Positions 44,896 to 55,027 of a stretch of 64,000 nt of DNA are shown piece after piece (the first letter of the stretch is position 1; every line of letters begins with the position of its first letter). The DNA comes from an uncultured Candidatus Thioglobus sp. (lineage in GTDB: Bacteria; Pseudomonadota; Gammaproteobacteria; PS1; Pseudothioglobaceae), in the NCBI GenBank assembly GCA_900180385.1, contig FXLX01000001.1:1-64000 (forward strand). Reading direction: 5' to 3'. A program made the position numbers and the translations under genes. The notes under the pieces are model-generated. The model saw nothing but the letters and a program-made list of their open reading frames with translations. It did no database searches and had not been told where the DNA came from.

Positions 44896-47800
44896 CTATA
44901 TTTCAATTAACTGGCTTACAGCCGGACAATAAAGAGCACACTTAATTTCACCACTATAAGTGTTTGATAACACCTCTTTATAATAATTAAGCTGCTTGGC
45001 GTGGGTTTGATGCTGTCTTTTAATGTATAAATCATTGGTTTCATCTACTAGTTTATCGGCAGTTTTAAAATCAATAATCCATAAAATATCATTCTCAATA
45101 AACAGTCGATCAATAATAATACTTCTGCCTTGGTCAATAAACTCAGCCTCAACCTGAGTGGATTGTCTTTTTTTGAATAACCAGTCGAAATTGTTATCTT
45201 GATGTGTATTTTTCAACAACTGAATGATATGATCTGTAGATAGCACTAGATTATCTAAAGAGAATCCAAGCTCTATTAATCGTACTTCAATGGTCTTGGT
45301 ATTTAGATCAAACGCATTAAGCTCCAAACATTGATGTACAAAAGTGCCTAATAAACTTTTGTATCCCATATCAATACTGTTATTCAGCTCAATTTCTTCG
45401 TGGGCATCAATAACAACTGCTTGAGTATTTAACATGGTTTTGTAGCGCTGCAATTGTAGCACTTTAATAGGCGCCTCAATTTCATCTTCAACATCACGAA
45501 ACTCTTCAAACTGGTGTTTCACCAAAGGCTCAAGTAATTTTAAAAATGTATTTTCACTGGCCTTGTTAGCTTTATTAAGTGTGGCTAATAAATGAATGTT
45601 AGATTTAGCACGTGTCATCGCAACATATAGCAATCTCATGCTTTCAAAATGTCCTTGGCGTGCGCTTACTTGTTGTAGATAACGATAAGTGTGACTAGGA
45701 TTTTTGTGTTGATATGATTTAATTGGTGCGAGTAATAACGATTGATCTGGTAATTCATGCAGGTGAATAATGGCAGATTGATTAGCCCTTGGCGCTCTTC
45801 CTAGGCCAGGAATAATAACCACTTCAAATTCCAATCCTTTGGCTTGGTGTATAGTCATTATTTTGATATTACTGCTAATGCTCGGCGCATATAGCTCATC
45901 AAGTTGCTGATTAATTGTCTTGATATCAAGCTTGCCAAGCGCTTCACACTCATGAACAACACTCAAGAATTGACGTTTAATCATATTTTTTTGCTCAGAT
46001 AAAGATTGCTGTGGGCATAATTGCTCAATCGCAAATTCAAGCATTTGCACAAAACTAAATCTTGATTGATTACTAACAATGGTCGCTAAACTTGCATGAA
46101 GACTTTTTGCTCTTGTTGAGCCGTCTGTCGTCAACCCTTCCAGCACTGTTGGCGTATTAATCAACTCAAATACAACACTATCCCGATGATTGGATAGGTG
46201 CAAAATATCTGCCAACAATAAACCGCACCACGGCGCTCGAACAATAGAAAGCCAGGCTAATTTATCCCCCAAATCTAACAATCCTCGAGTTAGACCAACC
46301 AAATCTCTAGTAAAAAATTCCTTATTTAATGGCGCAGTTTTCAGCGCTTCAAAAGTAATGCCTGCTGTTTTTAGTGTGGGCACAATTTCATTTAAATGAG
46401 AGCGATTTCTAACCAAAATTGCCACGTCTTTATCTAAAATTTTCTCAACGATTTCTAATACTTGTTGTGCCTCTTGGGCGTAAGCCTTATTTGCAAAAGG
46501 ATAAAACTTAACTTGGCCTTGTTGTTTAGCTGTTTCGTTGGCAACCGATTCAGAATAGCAAATAGCGCCCACTTGAACATTTTCAACCGCTGGAAAAATT
46601 TGAGAAAAATACGTATTATTGGTTTCGACAATAACTTGATCAGACCGAAAGTTGGTGGTTAATTGCAAAAATTCAGGCTTTAAGTTGGCAATACCAAACT
46701 CCCTAACTTGCAAAAATAAGCCAACTTGGGATTGCCTAAACAAGTAGATTGATTGCATGGGATCGCCCACCAAAAATAGCGTTTTAGCATCATCTTTTTG
46801 CCAATTGGCAATCAGCTTTTCAATCAGGGCAAATTGCGTACTGGAAGTATCTTGAAATTCATCAATTAATAAATGTTGTATTTTGTAATCCAAAAATAGG
46901 GCGATATCACTCGCCTCATGATCTGTTAGTGCTTGATCTGCATCTAGCGCCACTTGAATAAAATCGGTAGATTGTTGTTCATCAAATAATACGTTGAGTT
47001 GTGCAACAGCAATTTTTAATACCTGGGCGATACTCTTTAAGGCAGCTATTTGCAAAGTATCAAAATCAACATCCGGCATAGTATTGACTTCATTTAGCAG
47101 CATCTTAGGCTCTGTTTTGTCTGACAAGCCCTCAAGCATCTCCAGTATAACTTTCTTTTGCACCTTTAATTCAGCAGGAAAGCCATTTTTCTTAGTTAAG
47201 GTCTTACGCCATTCGCCTTTTCCAGTTAAGCACAGATTGGCCAACTCTTGCCACTGCTTCAATTCGGAGGCATTGGTAGCAGGTAATTTTTCAATACCTG
47301 ATAACTCAATGTTGGTGTTAGCCTTTAATGCATTAAAAAATGCATCATTAAAATGTATGCATGCTTGGGCTGATAATTGCATCAAGTGCTTGCTGATAAT
47401 ATTGGCAGCACTGTCTTGTAGACTTTGAACGTTTAATGCATCCTTGATATACAGCTTATTAAGCCATTGATCTCGTTTTGACAGCATGTAAGTAATCAGC
47501 TGATAAAAACGATTAACATTATTATCCAAATATAACAATGTCTCGCTAATGCATTGTCCGAATTCTTCAGTATCAATACTAAGCAAGGTTTGCTTGGCAG
47601 CTTGCAAATATATAGCCTCTTGTTGCCAAGTTTGAGTGATAATTTGTTTGTTAATCCAAGTGCCTGGCTGCGGATAACGATTGGTAATTAGATTGGACAA
47701 GCCATCAATAGTAGAAATCTTCAGCCGTTGAGGCATATCAAGCAAATGCCACTCATGTTTTTTCGACCTTGCTAATACTGCAACAGCCAAATCAAAGGTG

Positions 47801-48051
47801 ATTTGTTTGTGTGGCTGCTGAGGTCGCCCACCTTCTACTGACTTTAGTGCATCAATTACCCTGGCTTTTAACTCACTAACCGCTTTTTTGGTAAAGGTCA
47901 TTGCTAGAACACTTTCTGGCGAATCGCTAATTGATAATAATTTTAAATAGCGTTGCGTTAATAGCTCGGTTTTGCCAGAACCTGCAGGTGCTTGAATTAA
48001 AAAAGAACGCGAGGTATCTAGTGCTTGTTGGCGTTGAGCCGAATCATCCAT
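44896..48051 (-). CDS. addA: UvrD-type helicase-nuclease (AddA/RecB-like)
   Basis: 1051 residues. Superfamily 1 helicase motifs are visible: Walker A QAPAGSGKTELLTQRYL near residue 20, MTFTKKAVSELK, LIDEFQDTSSTQF near residue 395, VGDPMQSIYLFRQ, MTIHQAKGLEFEVVIIPGLG near residue 735 and LLYVAMTRAK. A C-terminal PD-(D/E)xK nuclease follows: IIIDRLF...ILWIIDFKTADK near residue 1005. It should process double-strand breaks with an AddB-like partner, which is not next to it in the window. Its start overlaps the DUF4276 stop by 8 bases. Confidence 0.85.
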   Translation of the reverse strand: MDDSAQRQQALDTSRSFLIQAPAGSGKTELLTQRYLKLLSISDSPESVLAMTFTKKAVSELKARVIDALKSVEGGRPQQPHKQITFDLAVAVLARSKKHEWHLLDMPQRLKISTIDGLSNLITNRYPQPGTWINKQIITQTWQQEAIYLQAAKQTLLSIDTEEFGQCISETLLYLDNNVNRFYQLITYMLSKRDQWLNKLYIKDALNVQSLQDSAANIISKHLMQLSAQACIHFNDAFFNALKANTNIELSGIEKLPATNASELKQWQELANLCLTGKGEWRKTLTKKNGFPAELKVQKKVILEMLEGLSDKTEPKMLLNEVNTMPDVDFDTLQIAALKSIAQVLKIAVAQLNVLFDEQQSTDFIQVALDADQALTDHEASDIALFLDYKIQHLLIDEFQDTSSTQFALIEKLIANWQKDDAKTLFLVGDPMQSIYLFRQSQVGLFLQVREFGIANLKPEFLQLTTNFRSDQVIVETNNTYFSQIFPAVENVQVGAICYSESVANETAKQQGQVKFYPFANKAYAQEAQQVLEIVEKILDKDVAILVRNRSHLNEIVPTLKTAGITFEALKTAPLNKEFFTRDLVGLTRGLLDLGDKLAWLSIVRAPWCGLLLADILHLSNHRDSVVFELINTPTVLEGLTTDGSTRAKSLHASLATIVSNQSRFSFVQMLEFAIEQLCPQQSLSEQKNMIKRQFLSVVHECEALGKLDIKTINQQLDELYAPSISSNIKIMTIHQAKGLEFEVVIIPGLGRAPRANQSAIIHLHELPDQSLLLAPIKSYQHKNPSHTYRYLQQVSARQGHFESMRLLYVAMTRAKSNIHLLATLNKANKASENTFLKLLEPLVKHQFEEFRDVEDEIEAPIKVLQLQRYKTMLNTQAVVIDAHEEIELNNSIDMGYKSLLGTFVHQCLELNAFDLNTKTIEVRLIELGFSLDNLVLSTDHIIQLLKNTHQDNNFDWLFKKRQSTQVEAEFIDQGRSIIIDRLFIENDILWIIDFKTADKLVDETNDLYIKRQHQTHAKQLNYYKEVLSNTYSGEIKCALYCPAVSQLIEI

Positions 48052-48640
48052 TAAGGTTTTCTAACTGCGTTATCCAAGCATCAAAGCCAGTGCATTTTTT
48101 TCTTATTTCTGCCAATCCAATATTATTAAGGATATTTGGCACATGAGTTGTCTTTATATAACGTGTATTCTTTTCAATGCGCTTAGAGGGTGCGGTGTCC
48201 TTGGAGTTGTTAATTTTTTCAATATTATTAAAATTAACTAAAATTTTATTTATCCAATCTTGATTAGTATTTAATCCAGTTGCCATTTTTTCAGCATCAC
48301 TAAACAACAATGCTTCAAATTCGTACATTTGAATGTATGGAATGATCTTTTGTCTTTGATCTTTTTTAATTCTATTTTTAATTTTTTTTTCTAAACTTTC
48401 TTTGGTTTCTCCATCAATTAGATGTCTTTTTTGAAAGCCATAAAAGTCATATAAAGTTGTTACAAAATCATAACTATAAATCAATGCGTTTAGTTTTGAG
48501 TCAACTCTATCCAGTCCAATATTGCCTTTCATATTTTGAGTCTGTACAAAAATATCAAAATCTGATAAGTATGGAACAACAACCTCTTTGACAAATTTAT
48601 ATTCAGAATGACCTTCTACCGAAATTAACAACCTTACCAT
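48044..48640 (-). CDS. DUF4276 protein (TOPRIM-like), partner of the AAA ATPase
   Basis: 198 residues. The N-terminal RLLISVEGHSEYKFVKEVV carries the Glu of a TOPRIM-like site, DFVTTLYDFYGFQ an Asp-x-x-Gly type segment near residue 60, and QMYEFEALLFSDAE near residue 105 is the hallmark of DUF4276. Families of this type are metal-dependent nucleases or primase-like folds and often pair with AAA_21 ATPases in defence modules such as OLD- and RloA/RloB-like systems. It overlaps the ATPase gene by 7 bases and addA by 8, so the three are translationally coupled. Confidence 0.8.
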   Translation of the reverse strand: MVRLLISVEGHSEYKFVKEVVVPYLSDFDIFVQTQNMKGNIGLDRVDSKLNALIYSYDFVTTLYDFYGFQKRHLIDGETKESLEKKIKNRIKKDQRQKIIPYIQMYEFEALLFSDAEKMATGLNTNQDWINKILVNFNNIEKINNSKDTAPSKRIEKNTRYIKTTHVPNILNNIGLAEIRKKCTGFDAWITQLENLNG

Positions 48641-49725
48641 TCTGGCTCACCACCCAACAAACCCTCGCTCCACGCTTCTCCCACTTGGTAGCTTTTCATC
48701 CAACTTCCTAAGTCTTTTTCACTTAGCCTTTCAAACTTAGACTCTCCATTTTCATAATTAACCACAATAAAATCATCCACCTCAAAATGGTTCGCCAGCT
48801 CAACAGACTGGGTTGATATAATTACCTGTCCCTCATCATTTGAAACTGCTTTGATCATATCTGATAACACTGTTAATGCCGCTGGATGCAAGCCAATTTC
48901 TGGCTCGTCTAGTACAATTGTTGCTGGGCGCATGTCTTTAGGCTGCAAAAATAGCGTTGCCATACAAATAAAACGCGCTGTGCCGTCTGATAAGGCTTGC
49001 GCGGAGAATCCTAGATTGGATAAATCATTTTTATGCTGCCAACGCAATAAAATATTTTCACCATTTATACTAAAATCAAAGTCTTGAAAGTACGGGGCAA
49101 CCGTTTGTACAGCACTTAGTATGTTTTGATAATCATCATTAAAATCTTGTTTTAGCCTATATAAAAAAGGTGCAAGATTTTCTGCAAAACTTGCTAAAGA
49201 TTGATTGCTATTTATATCTCGCCAAGTTTTAAATTTAGCTGTAGAAGAAGTATCATGAAAATGATACAATTTACATTCCTTTAAATATTTTCTTGAGTAT
49301 TTAACAATTGACTTGTCACTATCTGCAATACCACTTTCAAAAGAATCGTAACTAATAGAAGGGTTATAATTTACATCTGATAGCTGAGAATAAAAACCTG
49401 CATTATCAGTAATTGTTAGCGTATCCTGCTCATCATTTTTTGATAATGTTGCATGATATTCATTTTTTTTAATCTTTACATATACTGAGATTTTTTCTGT
49501 AACTTTACTGCCAAAATGCAAAAATCCGTCTGCACCGCCACCATTAATTAAATATTTTTGCAATCTTTTGTTGTGTATATTTTCAAATAGTCTAAAAATA
49601 GAAATAAAATTACTCTTACCCGAGCCATTTGCACCAATCAACACATTAATTGGCTTCATCTTTAAATCTAGCACTTTAATCGATTTAAAGCCTTTAATTT
49701 TGATGCGTGATAAATTATTATCCAT
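48634..49725 (-). CDS. AAA_21/RecF-like ATPase, partner of DUF4276
   Basis: 363 residues. The Walker A is NVLIGANGSGKSNFISIF near residue 32, the ABC-like signature is AQALSDGTARFICMA near residue 245, and Walker B is ATIVLDEPEIGLHPAAL near residue 268; ISTQSVELANHF is the switch region. The middle is a divergent coiled or beta insertion. This is the SMC/RecF-like ATPase class of OLD, Septu and RloA-type defence genes. It starts three bases after argS ends, so it may depend on argS transcription. Confidence 0.85.
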   Translation of the reverse strand: MDNNLSRIKIKGFKSIKVLDLKMKPINVLIGANGSGKSNFISIFRLFENIHNKRLQKYLINGGGADGFLHFGSKVTEKISVYVKIKKNEYHATLSKNDEQDTLTITDNAGFYSQLSDVNYNPSISYDSFESGIADSDKSIVKYSRKYLKECKLYHFHDTSSTAKFKTWRDINSNQSLASFAENLAPFLYRLKQDFNDDYQNILSAVQTVAPYFQDFDFSINGENILLRWQHKNDLSNLGFSAQALSDGTARFICMATLFLQPKDMRPATIVLDEPEIGLHPAALTVLSDMIKAVSNDEGQVIISTQSVELANHFEVDDFIVVNYENGESKFERLSEKDLGSWMKSYQVGEAWSEGLLGGEPEW

Positions 49726-49728
49726 AAA

Positions 49729-51426
49729 CTACATTTTATCAGGTGCTGATACACCCAATAAACCTAATCCATTTGCTAAAATTTGCTTGGTGGCAATGAT
49801 GAGTGTTAAACGTGAAGCTTGCAATATTTTATCCTCAATTAAAAAATCACAATTATTATAATAGCTATGAAAATCACCCGCTAAATCACGTAAATAATAA
49901 GCCAAAACATGTGGCTCATAATTAATAGCTGAGCTTTTAACCACGTCAGTATAGCGATTAAGCTGTTTGATTAATATTTGTTCATAGTCGTTATTTAATA
50001 AACTTAAATCTGCTTGCTCAGTGCTGTTTTCTTTTGCCAAAACCGAACAAATACGCGCATGTGCATATTGAATATAAAACACAGGATTTTCATTGGTTTT
50101 TGACTTTGCCAAATCAAGATCAAAATCCATATGCTGCTCTGACTTGCGCAATATATAGAAAAAACGCGCCGCATCATTGCCCACTTCTTGGCGCAATTCT
50201 TCAAGGGTTACAAATGAGCCACTTCTAGTTGACATGGCCACTTTTTTACCACTTCGATATAGATTTGCAAACTGAACTAGTAGAATTTCTAGCTTATCTG
50301 CATCATGACCTAGTGCACTAACAGAGGCTTTAACTCGGGCAATGTAGCCGTGATGATCCGAGCCCCAAATGTTAATGATTTTGTCATACCCACGTTCAAA
50401 TTTTTCAAGATGGTAGGCAATATCAGAGGCAAAATACGTGTGCATGCCATTTTCTCTCACCACAACACGGTCCAAATCATCGCCAAAATCTGTGGTTTTA
50501 AACCACAAAGCGCCGTCTTTTTCATAGATATGGCCCGAGGCTTGTAATGATTTAACGGTTTTTTCAGATCGTCCAGAATCCACTAATGATTGCTCTGAAA
50601 ACCATTGCTGGTAATCAACGCCAAACTCTGATAAATCAGCCTTAATACCGCTAAGAATATTGTCGATAGCAAGCTTGTAGACTTTTTTATAATCAACGCC
50701 TAAAGCCTCTTTGCAATTAGCAATTAACCCATCAATGTGTTTTTCTTTATCGCCGCCATTTTTTTCGTCTTTGCATACGCCTTGAGCAATGTCATGTTTT
50801 TTTATGTTGGTAAGTTGCTTGGCAATATCGATAATATAATCACCCTTATAAGCATTATCAGGAAAAATACTTACCTCACAAAAACGCAAATAAACCGAGG
50901 TTGCCAAGATATCCATTTGGCGTCCAGCATCATTAACATAGTACTCGTTATCCACCTCAAAACCAACAGCACGCAATAAATTAGACACAGTGGCGCCGTA
51001 TGCTGCACCTCTTCCATGGCCTACGTGTAGAGGCCCTGTTGGGTTGGCAGAAACAAACTCAAGTAACACTCTTTGACCTTTACCGAACTCAGACAAGCCA
51101 AATCCACCAGCTTCGCTGAGAATATCCTCAAGTACTTGATTATTTGACCCTTGCGACATGAAAAAATTAATAAATCCAGGGCCAGCAATTTCAATTTTTT
51201 CAATTTCACTTGCTTGGGTTAATTTTTCAATAATTTGTTCTGCTAATACCTTGGGCGCACACTTGGCCTGCTTGGACAAAACCATGGCAATATTAGAGGC
51301 AAAATCACCCTGGGATTTATCTTTTGAGTGGTCAATGCGAATAGTGTCAGGCAGGCTATCTAAAACACCCTCATCAATTAATGCTTGTATTGCTTGGGTT
51401 AATAATTCTTGTAATTGTTGCTTCAT
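49729..51426 (-). CDS. argS: Arginine--tRNA ligase
   Basis: 565 residues. The N-terminal Add1 domain leads to [21 protein letters not shown] (HIGH motif) near residue 125, [15 protein letters not shown] region (KMSKS position) near residue 393, and a C-terminal DALR anticodon domain ending [14 protein letters not shown]. It charges tRNA-Arg. The AAA ATPase gene begins three bases after its stop, an unusual tight junction between a housekeeping and an accessory gene. Confidence 0.96.
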   Translation of the reverse strand: MKQQLQELLTQAIQALIDEGVLDSLPDTIRIDHSKDKSQGDFASNIAMVLSKQAKCAPKVLAEQIIEKLTQASEIEKIEIAGPGFINFFMSQGSNNQVLEDILSEAGGFGLSEFGKGQRVLLEFVSANPTGPLHVGHGRGAAYGATVSNLLRAVGFEVDNEYYVNDAGRQMDILATSVYLRFCEVSIFPDNAYKGDYIIDIAKQLTNIKKHDIAQGVCKDEKNGGDKEKHIDGLIANCKEALGVDYKKVYKLAIDNILSGIKADLSEFGVDYQQWFSEQSLVDSGRSEKTVKSLQASGHIYEKDGALWFKTTDFGDDLDRVVVRENGMHTYFASDIAYHLEKFERGYDKIINIWGSDHHGYIARVKASVSALGHDADKLEILLVQFANLYRSGKKVAMSTRSGSFVTLEELRQEVGNDAARFFYILRKSEQHMDFDLDLAKSKTNENPVFYIQYAHARICSVLAKENSTEQADLSLLNNDYEQILIKQLNRYTDVVKSSAINYEPHVLAYYLRDLAGDFHSYYNNCDFLIEDKILQASRLTLIIATKQILANGLGLLGVSAPDKM

Positions 51427-51448
51427 AATAAACCTGTCTATTTCTTAA

Positions 51449-54187
51449 TTAGTGCGCCTGCTGCCAAGAATCACCCATGCCAACATCTACTTTTAATGGA
51501 ATATCTAATGCGTAAGCGCCTTCCATTAAGCTCTTTATTTTATCGGCAAATTCGTCTGCCTTATCAGCTTTCACTTCAAACACTAATTCATCATGCACTT
51601 GCATAATCATTTTAATATCTGTGTTATTTGCACCTATCCATTGCGCAACATCTAGCATGGCCAATTTAATAATATCTGCACTTGAGCCTTGCATAGGTGC
51701 ATTGATCGCGGTTCTAAGCGCGTGCTGTTGTAACATTTTATTCTTAGCATTAATTTGTGGCAAATATAATCTTCTGCCCATCACTGTTTCAACATATTCC
51801 TGAATTTTTGCAGACTCTCTAGTGTCTTCCATATAATCAGCAACGCCTGGGTAATTTTCAAAATATGCTTCGATATATTCTTTAGCCTCGGTGCGTGATA
51901 CATTGATTTGCTTGGCCAGGCCAAATGCACTCATACCGTAAATCAAACCGAAGTTAATGGCCTTAGCTCGTCGTCTTTGCTCTGATGTCACATCACCAGC
52001 TAGCACCCTAAACATGGTTGCAGCAGTAGCACTATGAACATCTTGATCGTCTTTAAAGGCTTGTAGTAAATTCACATCTTGTGAAATATGTGCCATAATT
52101 CTAAGTTCAATTTGTGAGTAGTCTGCCGCAATAATAACATTGCCTTCGCTAGCAATAAAAGAACCGCGAATACGTGCACCTTGTTCGGAACGAATTGGGA
52201 TATTTTGTAGGTTTGGATTTGATGAAGATAGGCGCCCCGTTGCCGTTACTGCCTGATGATACGATGTATGCAAGCGCTTAGTATGAGTATCAATTTGTTT
52301 TGGCAAAGCTTCCAAATAAGTAGAATTTAGCTTAGTTAGCGTACGATAGCTCAAAATTAAATCTACCAAAGGATGGTCTAATAATTTTAAAGCTTCTTCA
52401 TTGGTTGAAGGTGCACCTTTAGGCGTTTTCTTCTTAGCTTCCAACCCTAGTCCTTCTTCAGAAAAAAGAATTTGTTGTATTTGTTTTGGTGATTCTAAAT
52501 TAAACATCTCACCTGCTAGCTCATAAGCTTGTGTTTGAATGCTCTGCATTTGTGATTTAATGTCAATTTGTTGAACGCCCAATGCTTGAGCGTCAAGCTT
52601 AACACCATTGCGCTCCATTTTCATTAACACCTTAACCATTGGCAGCTCTACTCGCTGATAAAGTTTTACCAACTTAGGATATTGTGCAATTTGATCATCT
52701 AAAGTTTTATTCAAAAGATCAGTTACAATCACATCTTCACAAGCATAAGGGCTGGCGATTTCCAGCGACACTTGATTAAAAGTAATTTGTTTTTTACCTT
52801 TGCCAGCAACATCTGAAAATGAAATGGTTTGATGATTCAAGTAATACTCAGCCAAGTCATCCATATTATGGCGCGTTGCTACCGAATTTAATACATAGGA
52901 TTTCACCATGGTATCGTCTATTATGCCATTTAGGTCAATTTTATAGTTGGCTAAAATATGCGCATCATATTTAAGATTTTGACCAATTTTACCAATACTA
53001 TCATCTTCCAAAATAGGCGCTAAAGCCTGCATCACTTGTTTGAAGTTTAATTGTTTTGGCGCATCTAGATAATCATGTGCCACTGGAATATAGAAACTAT
53101 CTGTCTCAATTAAAAATACCCAGCCAACAATCTGCGCATTCATATAATCAAGAGAGTTAGTCTCGAGATCAAAGACAAAATGTTTAGCATTCTTTAGACG
53201 CGTTAGCATTTGTGAAAAAATAGATTCATCAACCACTGTTGTCCGAGAATAGTCTTTGGTTAAGTCTAATGCGGGGCTAACATCGGGCTCAGGATTTTCA
53301 CTTTGCTCTGGTGAACTATTGTCAACTGATGCTCCAGCTACATCGCCCAGCTGCCTATGCCACATAGAAAATCCATACTGTTGATACAAACTAGCAAGCT
53401 TGGCATTGTCTTGGCCGGGCTCATTATCTAAAATGTTACAAGGCAGCTCAACATCAAATTTAAGCTTAACCAGACGGTGTGATAAGTCTAATAACTCAAA
53501 ATTATCACGCAGTTTTTCGCCAACTTTACCCTTGATCTCATGTGCGTTATTTTTAATACCTTCTAAGCCTTTGTACAATTCCAGCCATTTAACTGCCGTC
53601 TTTGGTCCAACACTAGGTACGCCTGGAATATTATCTGCACTATCTCCAGTTAACGCCAACAAATCTAGGATTTTCTCAGGCGCTACACCCATTTTCTCAA
53701 TCACATTCTGACGATCGTATATGCCACCTTTCATATCAAGCTGAGAAATATTAGGACTAACCAACTGCATCAAATCTTTATCGCCACTGGCAATCATGGT
53801 TTTAATATTATTTTGATCTGCACAACGACTTAGTGTGGCAATCACGTCATCAGCTTCAACCCCAGATACGCAAATAAAATGAAAGCCCATGGCTTGAATA
53901 ATTTCATACAAAGGCTCAATTTGAATAATTAAATCATCCTCTGCAGGTTTTCTATGAGCTTTGTATTGTGGATATATATCATGGCGAAAATTCTTTCCCT
54001 TGGCATCAAATATAGCAATTAATTTTGCCTGTGGATATTGATTTTGCAAACGCTTAATGGCATTAATCACGCCAAAAATAGCGCCCGTTGGAAAACCTTC
54101 TTGATTGCTTAGATTTTGCTTTAAGGTAGAAAAATAAGCTCGGAATAAAAACGCCGAGCCGTCGAGTAGAATTAGTTTGTGTGGCAT
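51449..54187 (-). CDS. polA: DNA polymerase I
   Basis: 912 residues. The 5' nuclease domain covers about 1-300 (VSGVEADDVIATL, DSADNIPGVPSVGPKTA); the 3'-5' exonuclease about 325-510 keeps FDLETNSLDYM with the Asp-x-Glu pair; the polymerase domain about 530-912 contains IIAADYSQIELRIMAH, RRRAKAINFGLIYGMS and MQVHDELVFEV. It fills gaps and removes RNA primers. It has its own divergent promoter region with znuC. Confidence 0.97.
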   Translation of the reverse strand: MPHKLILLDGSAFLFRAYFSTLKQNLSNQEGFPTGAIFGVINAIKRLQNQYPQAKLIAIFDAKGKNFRHDIYPQYKAHRKPAEDDLIIQIEPLYEIIQAMGFHFICVSGVEADDVIATLSRCADQNNIKTMIASGDKDLMQLVSPNISQLDMKGGIYDRQNVIEKMGVAPEKILDLLALTGDSADNIPGVPSVGPKTAVKWLELYKGLEGIKNNAHEIKGKVGEKLRDNFELLDLSHRLVKLKFDVELPCNILDNEPGQDNAKLASLYQQYGFSMWHRQLGDVAGASVDNSSPEQSENPEPDVSPALDLTKDYSRTTVVDESIFSQMLTRLKNAKHFVFDLETNSLDYMNAQIVGWVFLIETDSFYIPVAHDYLDAPKQLNFKQVMQALAPILEDDSIGKIGQNLKYDAHILANYKIDLNGIIDDTMVKSYVLNSVATRHNMDDLAEYYLNHQTISFSDVAGKGKKQITFNQVSLEIASPYACEDVIVTDLLNKTLDDQIAQYPKLVKLYQRVELPMVKVLMKMERNGVKLDAQALGVQQIDIKSQMQSIQTQAYELAGEMFNLESPKQIQQILFSEEGLGLEAKKKTPKGAPSTNEEALKLLDHPLVDLILSYRTLTKLNSTYLEALPKQIDTHTKRLHTSYHQAVTATGRLSSSNPNLQNIPIRSEQGARIRGSFIASEGNVIIAADYSQIELRIMAHISQDVNLLQAFKDDQDVHSATAATMFRVLAGDVTSEQRRRAKAINFGLIYGMSAFGLAKQINVSRTEAKEYIEAYFENYPGVADYMEDTRESAKIQEYVETVMGRRLYLPQINAKNKMLQQHALRTAINAPMQGSSADIIKLAMLDVAQWIGANNTDIKMIMQVHDELVFEVKADKADEFADKIKSLMEGAYALDIPLKVDVGMGDSWQQAH

Positions 54188-54300
54188 ATTAAGGTGTCTT
54201 TAATCCAATTATAAATTTTATACAAATGCTTCTCGGTATTTTAACAAGTCAGCGTTTGCTTAAGTTGTAAAATAGCTTTACTTTCGTAATTTTTAACCCC

Positions 54301-55020
54301 ATGTCAGAAGCGCTCATACAAGTCAACCAAATCAGTTTAAGCCATCACGGAAAAAGTATTCTTGATAATGTTAGTTTCGAGCTTAAAGCGGGTGAATTTA
54401 TTACTCTAATCGGCCCAAATGGTGCAGGCAAGAGCTCACTCATTAAAGTGCTGTTAGGCCTTATTAAACCAGACACAGGTCGTGTTACCAAATCTAGCAA
54501 GATACGATTAGGCTATACACCGCAAAAATTCATTCCAAATGAATTCATTCCAATTTCAGTCTTAGCGTTCTTAAAGCTTAATCAAAAAATTGACGCCGAT
54601 TTTCTACATGAAACGGCGCAATTAACCAGCATTGAAGCGATTTTAAACAATGAATTAAACACGCTATCTGGGGGTGAAATGCAGCGCGTTTTATTGGCAA
54701 GAGCGCTCTTGGCCAAACCCAATGTATTAATTCTCGATGAACCTGCTCAAAATCTTGATGTCAATGGTCAGATGCATTTATACAAACTGATCCAAGATAT
54801 TCATCAAAAGCAAGGTTGTGCGGTATTAATGGTTTCGCATGATTTACACCGAGTAATGAAAGAATCCACCCAAGTGTTATGCTTGTACCATCATATTTGT
54901 TGCATAGGTCAACCAGAATCTATTTTAAAAGACTCTCAATTCAATGATTTATTTGCTGATCAAATGGATGAGCTGATGGCAACTTACGAACATCACCATA
55001 ATCACTGCCACGAAGACTAA
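54301..55020 (+). CDS. znuC: Zinc ABC transporter ATP-binding protein ZnuC
   Basis: 239 residues. Walker A GPNGAGKSSLIKVLLG near residue 43, signature LSGGEMQRVLLARAL near residue 122, Walker B VLILDEPAQNLD near residue 145. The YTPQKFIP segment and the His-rich C-terminus EHHHNHCHED match ZnuC. znuB and znuA are absent here; the next gene is on the opposite strand, so the other subunits must be elsewhere. Confidence 0.88.
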   Translation: MSEALIQVNQISLSHHGKSILDNVSFELKAGEFITLIGPNGAGKSSLIKVLLGLIKPDTGRVTKSSKIRLGYTPQKFIPNEFIPISVLAFLKLNQKIDADFLHETAQLTSIEAILNNELNTLSGGEMQRVLLARALLAKPNVLILDEPAQNLDVNGQMHLYKLIQDIHQKQGCAVLMVSHDLHRVMKESTQVLCLYHHICCIGQPESILKDSQFNDLFADQMDELMATYEHHHNHCHED

Positions 55021-55027
55021 TCCGCCT

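Noticed and set aside
48044..49725. Septu (PtuA/PtuB) system
   Set aside because: The partner is a DUF4276 protein and has no HNH motif, so it does not fit Septu.
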